The notes under the pieces are model-generated. The model was given only the letters and a program-made list of their open reading frames with translations, did no database searches and was not told the origin of the DNA. DNA of 32,478 nt from Candidatus Aegiribacteria sp. (GTDB lineage Bacteria > Fermentibacterota > Fermentibacteria > Fermentibacterales > JCC-6), in the NCBI GenBank assembly GCA_030613065.1, contig JAUWMQ010000018.1, forward strand, positions 1 to 32,478. Reading direction: 5' to 3'. The position numbers were made by a program, and so were the translations under genes. Positions 30,893-32,478 of the stretch are shown here, one piece after another. The stretch's first letter is position 1. The number at the start of each line of letters is the position of its first letter.

Positions 30893-31366
30893 ATGAATAG
30901 AATGGCAGTAACGGTTGTGTGCTTTCTTCTTATTCTGGCGTGTTCCACCGAAGAACATGGTATTATCAAAAATACTCATGATGAGAATGAAATCTCAACT
31001 GATACTGTGAATCTTGAAGAGCAGACATCGACGCAAAGTAATATTACCGAGCAGAATGATGATCCAGACAGAGACTCTTCGAGATTACCAGCGGAATCTT
31101 TTCCAGAGTGCATGTATCGTCCCTTACCGGAATATCCTGATAGTGCATTGGATGCAGGAATCGAAGGAGAAGTTAACGTAATTATCCTACTTGACAGTCT
31201 TGGAGCAGTGGTGGAAGTAGAAATCTATTCATCTAGTGAATCTTATTTACTTGATCAAGCCGCAATTGATGCCGCCTGGAAAAGCAAGTGGCTTCCTGCT
31301 GAAGATGATGGAGTAGGAATTAGTGTTTGGACTGCAGTACACTATGATTTTGTACTTCAAGACTAG
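30893..31366 (+). CDS. Lipoprotein with TonB C-terminal domain
   Basis: The 157-residue protein has a lipoprotein signal (ILAC, Cys17) and an acidic Ser/Thr/Asp-rich linker of about 50 residues. The TonB C-terminal domain reads PLPEYPDSALDAGIEGEVNV, then LDSLGAVVEVEIYSSSES, then AIDAAWKSKWLPA. TonB normally spans the periplasm from an inner-membrane helix to outer-membrane receptors; a lipid anchor is atypical and suggests a role without ExbBD energy transfer. AGGAG is 6 bases from the ATG, and GAGGAGCGCAAT is shared with the beta-propeller lipoprotein. Confidence 0.85.
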   Translation: MNRMAVTVVCFLLILACSTEEHGIIKNTHDENEISTDTVNLEEQTSTQSNITEQNDDPDRDSSRLPAESFPECMYRPLPEYPDSALDAGIEGEVNVIILLDSLGAVVEVEIYSSSESYLLDQAAIDAAWKSKWLPAEDDGVGISVWTAVHYDFVLQD

Positions 31367-31430
31367 TTCGGCCATTGAATAGCACGAATCGACCATTGAA
31401 GTCTGCGTCCTCAGTTACACCTTTATAGAA

Positions 31431-31447
31431 GCCCCCAGGGAGGGGGC
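31431..31447. terminator. Short GC hairpin after the TonB-domain gene
   Basis: GCCCCC (31,431-31,436) pairs with GGGGGC (31,442-31,447) around AGGGA. No T-run follows, so termination is uncertain. ATTCACTGC after it also occurs at 28,619-28,627, before repeat copy 1. Confidence 0.4.
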
Positions 31448-31560
31448 ATTCACTGCAATGGCGTGGATGCAAGGTTTAAAGACCATTAAATCGACTGGTT
31501 AGCAGATGCAATTTATTTGAGAAACACGCAATAGTTCATTAAACGGACTTCGAATTTTGT

Positions 31561-32118
31561 ATGGTCTTGTGTCAAGCGACAATATGTTCTTCCTGTCGGT
31601 ATCGAGATGACGCAGAACGGTTTTACAAGGTTCTGCCGAAGAGACTGATGAAGTTCGGGCTTGAGGTAGCTCCTGATAAGACACGACTTCTGCTCTTCAG
31701 CCGGTATCATGTGGGATTGCAGCGAAGATTCACCTTCCTCGGGTTCGAGTTCTATTGGAAGGAAGACCACAGGGGGAATCCTTGTGTGGCAAGGCGTACA
31801 GCCCCGAAGAAACTTCAGGCAGCCTGCCTGCGCATCAAGGATTGGATCAAGTGCAACCGACATCTCAGGGGGAAAGAGTTCTTCAGAGGTTTGAATCGTC
31901 GATTACGAGGACACTACAACTACTACGGGATTATCGGAAACTCACGAGCGATAAACCGCTTTTACTTTTGGTCACTTCAATGTACATTCAAGTGGCTGAA
32001 TAGAAGAGGTGGCCAGCGGAAGAGTTACGATAAGGAACACTTCAAGGATATATTGAAGCATGTAGGAATTGCACATCCTCGAATCACACAGAAGAGATAC
32101 CGGAAGGTCTTTGCATAA
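31561..32118 (+). pseudogene. C-terminal part of a group II intron reverse transcriptase/maturase
   Basis: Group II intron proteins splice their intron and copy it into DNA. The 185-residue frame contains only the end of the RT domain (YRDDAERFYKVLPKRL, FGLEVAPDKTRLLLF, FTFLGFEFYW). The maturase X domain follows (EFFRGLNRRLRGHYNYYGI, then KWLNRRGGQRKSY). The catalytic YADD motif and everything before it are missing. The frame upstream of about 31,600 has no RT similarity, so the 5' part was lost. Domain V of the intron lies just after the stop. Confidence 0.85.
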
Positions 32119-32216
32119 GCTTCCAGTCTTGCACGGAAGCGAGTACAACCGAGGAACCGGATGCGGGAAAACCGCACGTCCGGGACTGTGCGCTTTCTAT
32201 TACCCACAAGTACAAG
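31595..32216 (+). mobile_element. 3' remnant of a group II intron
   Basis: The truncated maturase frame is followed within 40 bases by a domain V-like hairpin and then CTATTACCCAC, a plausible domain VI/3' end. The 5' half of the intron (domains I-IV start and RT motifs) is absent, so it cannot move or splice by itself. The exact 3' boundary is inferred. Confidence 0.7.
32153..32187 (+). ncRNA. Group II intron domain V
   Basis: CCGG (32,157-32,160) pairs with CCGG (32,080+100 = 32,180-32,183), and TGCGG (32,162-32,166) with CCGCA (32,172-32,176) around GAAAA, with a CGT bulge. This is the classic domain V form (…CCGGATGCGGGAAAACCGC). The first bases read GAACC rather than the common GAGCC, so the catalytic triad may be altered. 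Confidence 0.72.
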
Positions 32217-32221
32217 ATATT

Positions 32222-32473
32222 CTAACGCCCTCCCTCTTTCTTGAAAATCTCAATGTTAATTTCGATGAGTTGAGCGATAATCATCCTTAGTTTTGAGTAA
32301 TTAGCGATCATCTCTCTGATTCTCGGCAGCCTCCATTCCGGAATGTACACAATTCGTGATTTTTGCTCAATGTTCTTATAAGTCAGCCGGTAGGCTCTTC
32401 GCGAGGTTTTTGTTTCGCATATACAGCGTGCCCTGTTGCATTTTGCACAGACGCTGTTGACGGATCCCCGCAC
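32222..32473 (-). CDS. DUF6788-like small protein, N-terminus uncertain at window edge
   Basis: The 83-residue frame has CAKCNRARC near the start, then a basic YRLTYKN segment and SRIVYIPEWRLPRIREMIANY. A C-terminal helix reads KLRMIIAQLIEINIEIFKK. This cysteine-plus-YIP-plus-helix order matches DUF6788 proteins, which often accompany transposases. Function is unknown; it may bind DNA. The usable start in the window is a GTG at 32,473, and the frame remains open to the edge, so the true start may lie outside. It begins right after the intron remnant, on the opposite strand. Confidence 0.65.
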   Translation of the reverse strand: MRGSVNSVCAKCNRARCICETKTSRRAYRLTYKNIEQKSRIVYIPEWRLPRIREMIANYSKLRMIIAQLIEINIEIFKKEGGR

Positions 32474-32478
32474 AAAAT

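Overview
The window looks like bacterial chromosome, most likely from an uncultivated lineage of the FCB (Fibrobacteres-Chlorobi-Bacteroidetes) superphylum, something like Fermentibacterota or a neighbouring candidate phylum. This placement is inference. It rests on secreted proteins ending in a Por/FlgD-like sorting domain, a six-bladed beta-propeller lipoprotein, a TonB-domain lipoprotein and a sodium-pumping methylmalonyl-CoA decarboxylase operon. There is no rRNA or tRNA gene to anchor it.

Region 1 (1-10.1 kb, all minus strand) is a type I-C CRISPR-Cas locus. Its order is HD-only cas3 fragment, full cas3, cas5, cas8c with an internal cas11c start, cas7, a NucS/DUF91-like nuclease gene, cas4, cas1, cas2, leader and the leader end of the array. 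Cas5 processes the crRNA. Cas5, Cas8c, Cas11c and Cas7 form Cascade, Cas3 degrades the target, and Cas4-Cas1-Cas2 acquire spacers. Two features are not standard: a PD-(D/E)XK nuclease gene between the interference and adaptation genes, and a separate HD domain with intact ligands ahead of a complete Cas3. By eye much of this block is more A+T rich than the genes at 10.3-26.7 kb, which fits horizontal acquisition.

Region 2 (10.3-15.0 kb, minus) holds a 992-residue protein with a GNAT acetyltransferase at its N-terminus, a divergent PRPP-synthetase-like protein and an exported YbjN-like protein.

Region 3 (15.1-22.3 kb, plus) is a tight operon for interconverting succinyl-CoA, methylmalonyl-CoA and propionyl-CoA: B12-binding mutase subunit, MeaB chaperone, epimerase, and the alpha, gamma, biotin-carrier and beta subunits of a sodium-pumping decarboxylase. 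A sugar-nucleotide epimerase and a SPOUT RNA methyltransferase follow. The large catalytic mutase subunit is not in the window.

Region 4 (22.4-27.9 kb) carries envelope and secreted proteins: an NlpC/P60 hydrolase, a caspase-like C13 peptidase with a sorting domain, a two-domain HtrA/Deg protease and a possible exported tautomerase. Between them lie three broken gene ends, including an abrupt junction near 27,000.

Region 5 (28.2-32.5 kb, plus) is a cassette-like stretch. A roughly 112-bp element containing a terminator occurs three times about 1 kb apart. The elements delimit a beta-propeller lipoprotein that appears to start with CTG, a Phd/VapC-type toxin-antitoxin pair and a TonB-domain lipoprotein. 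The window ends with the 3' part of a group II intron and a DUF6788-like gene on the opposite strand.
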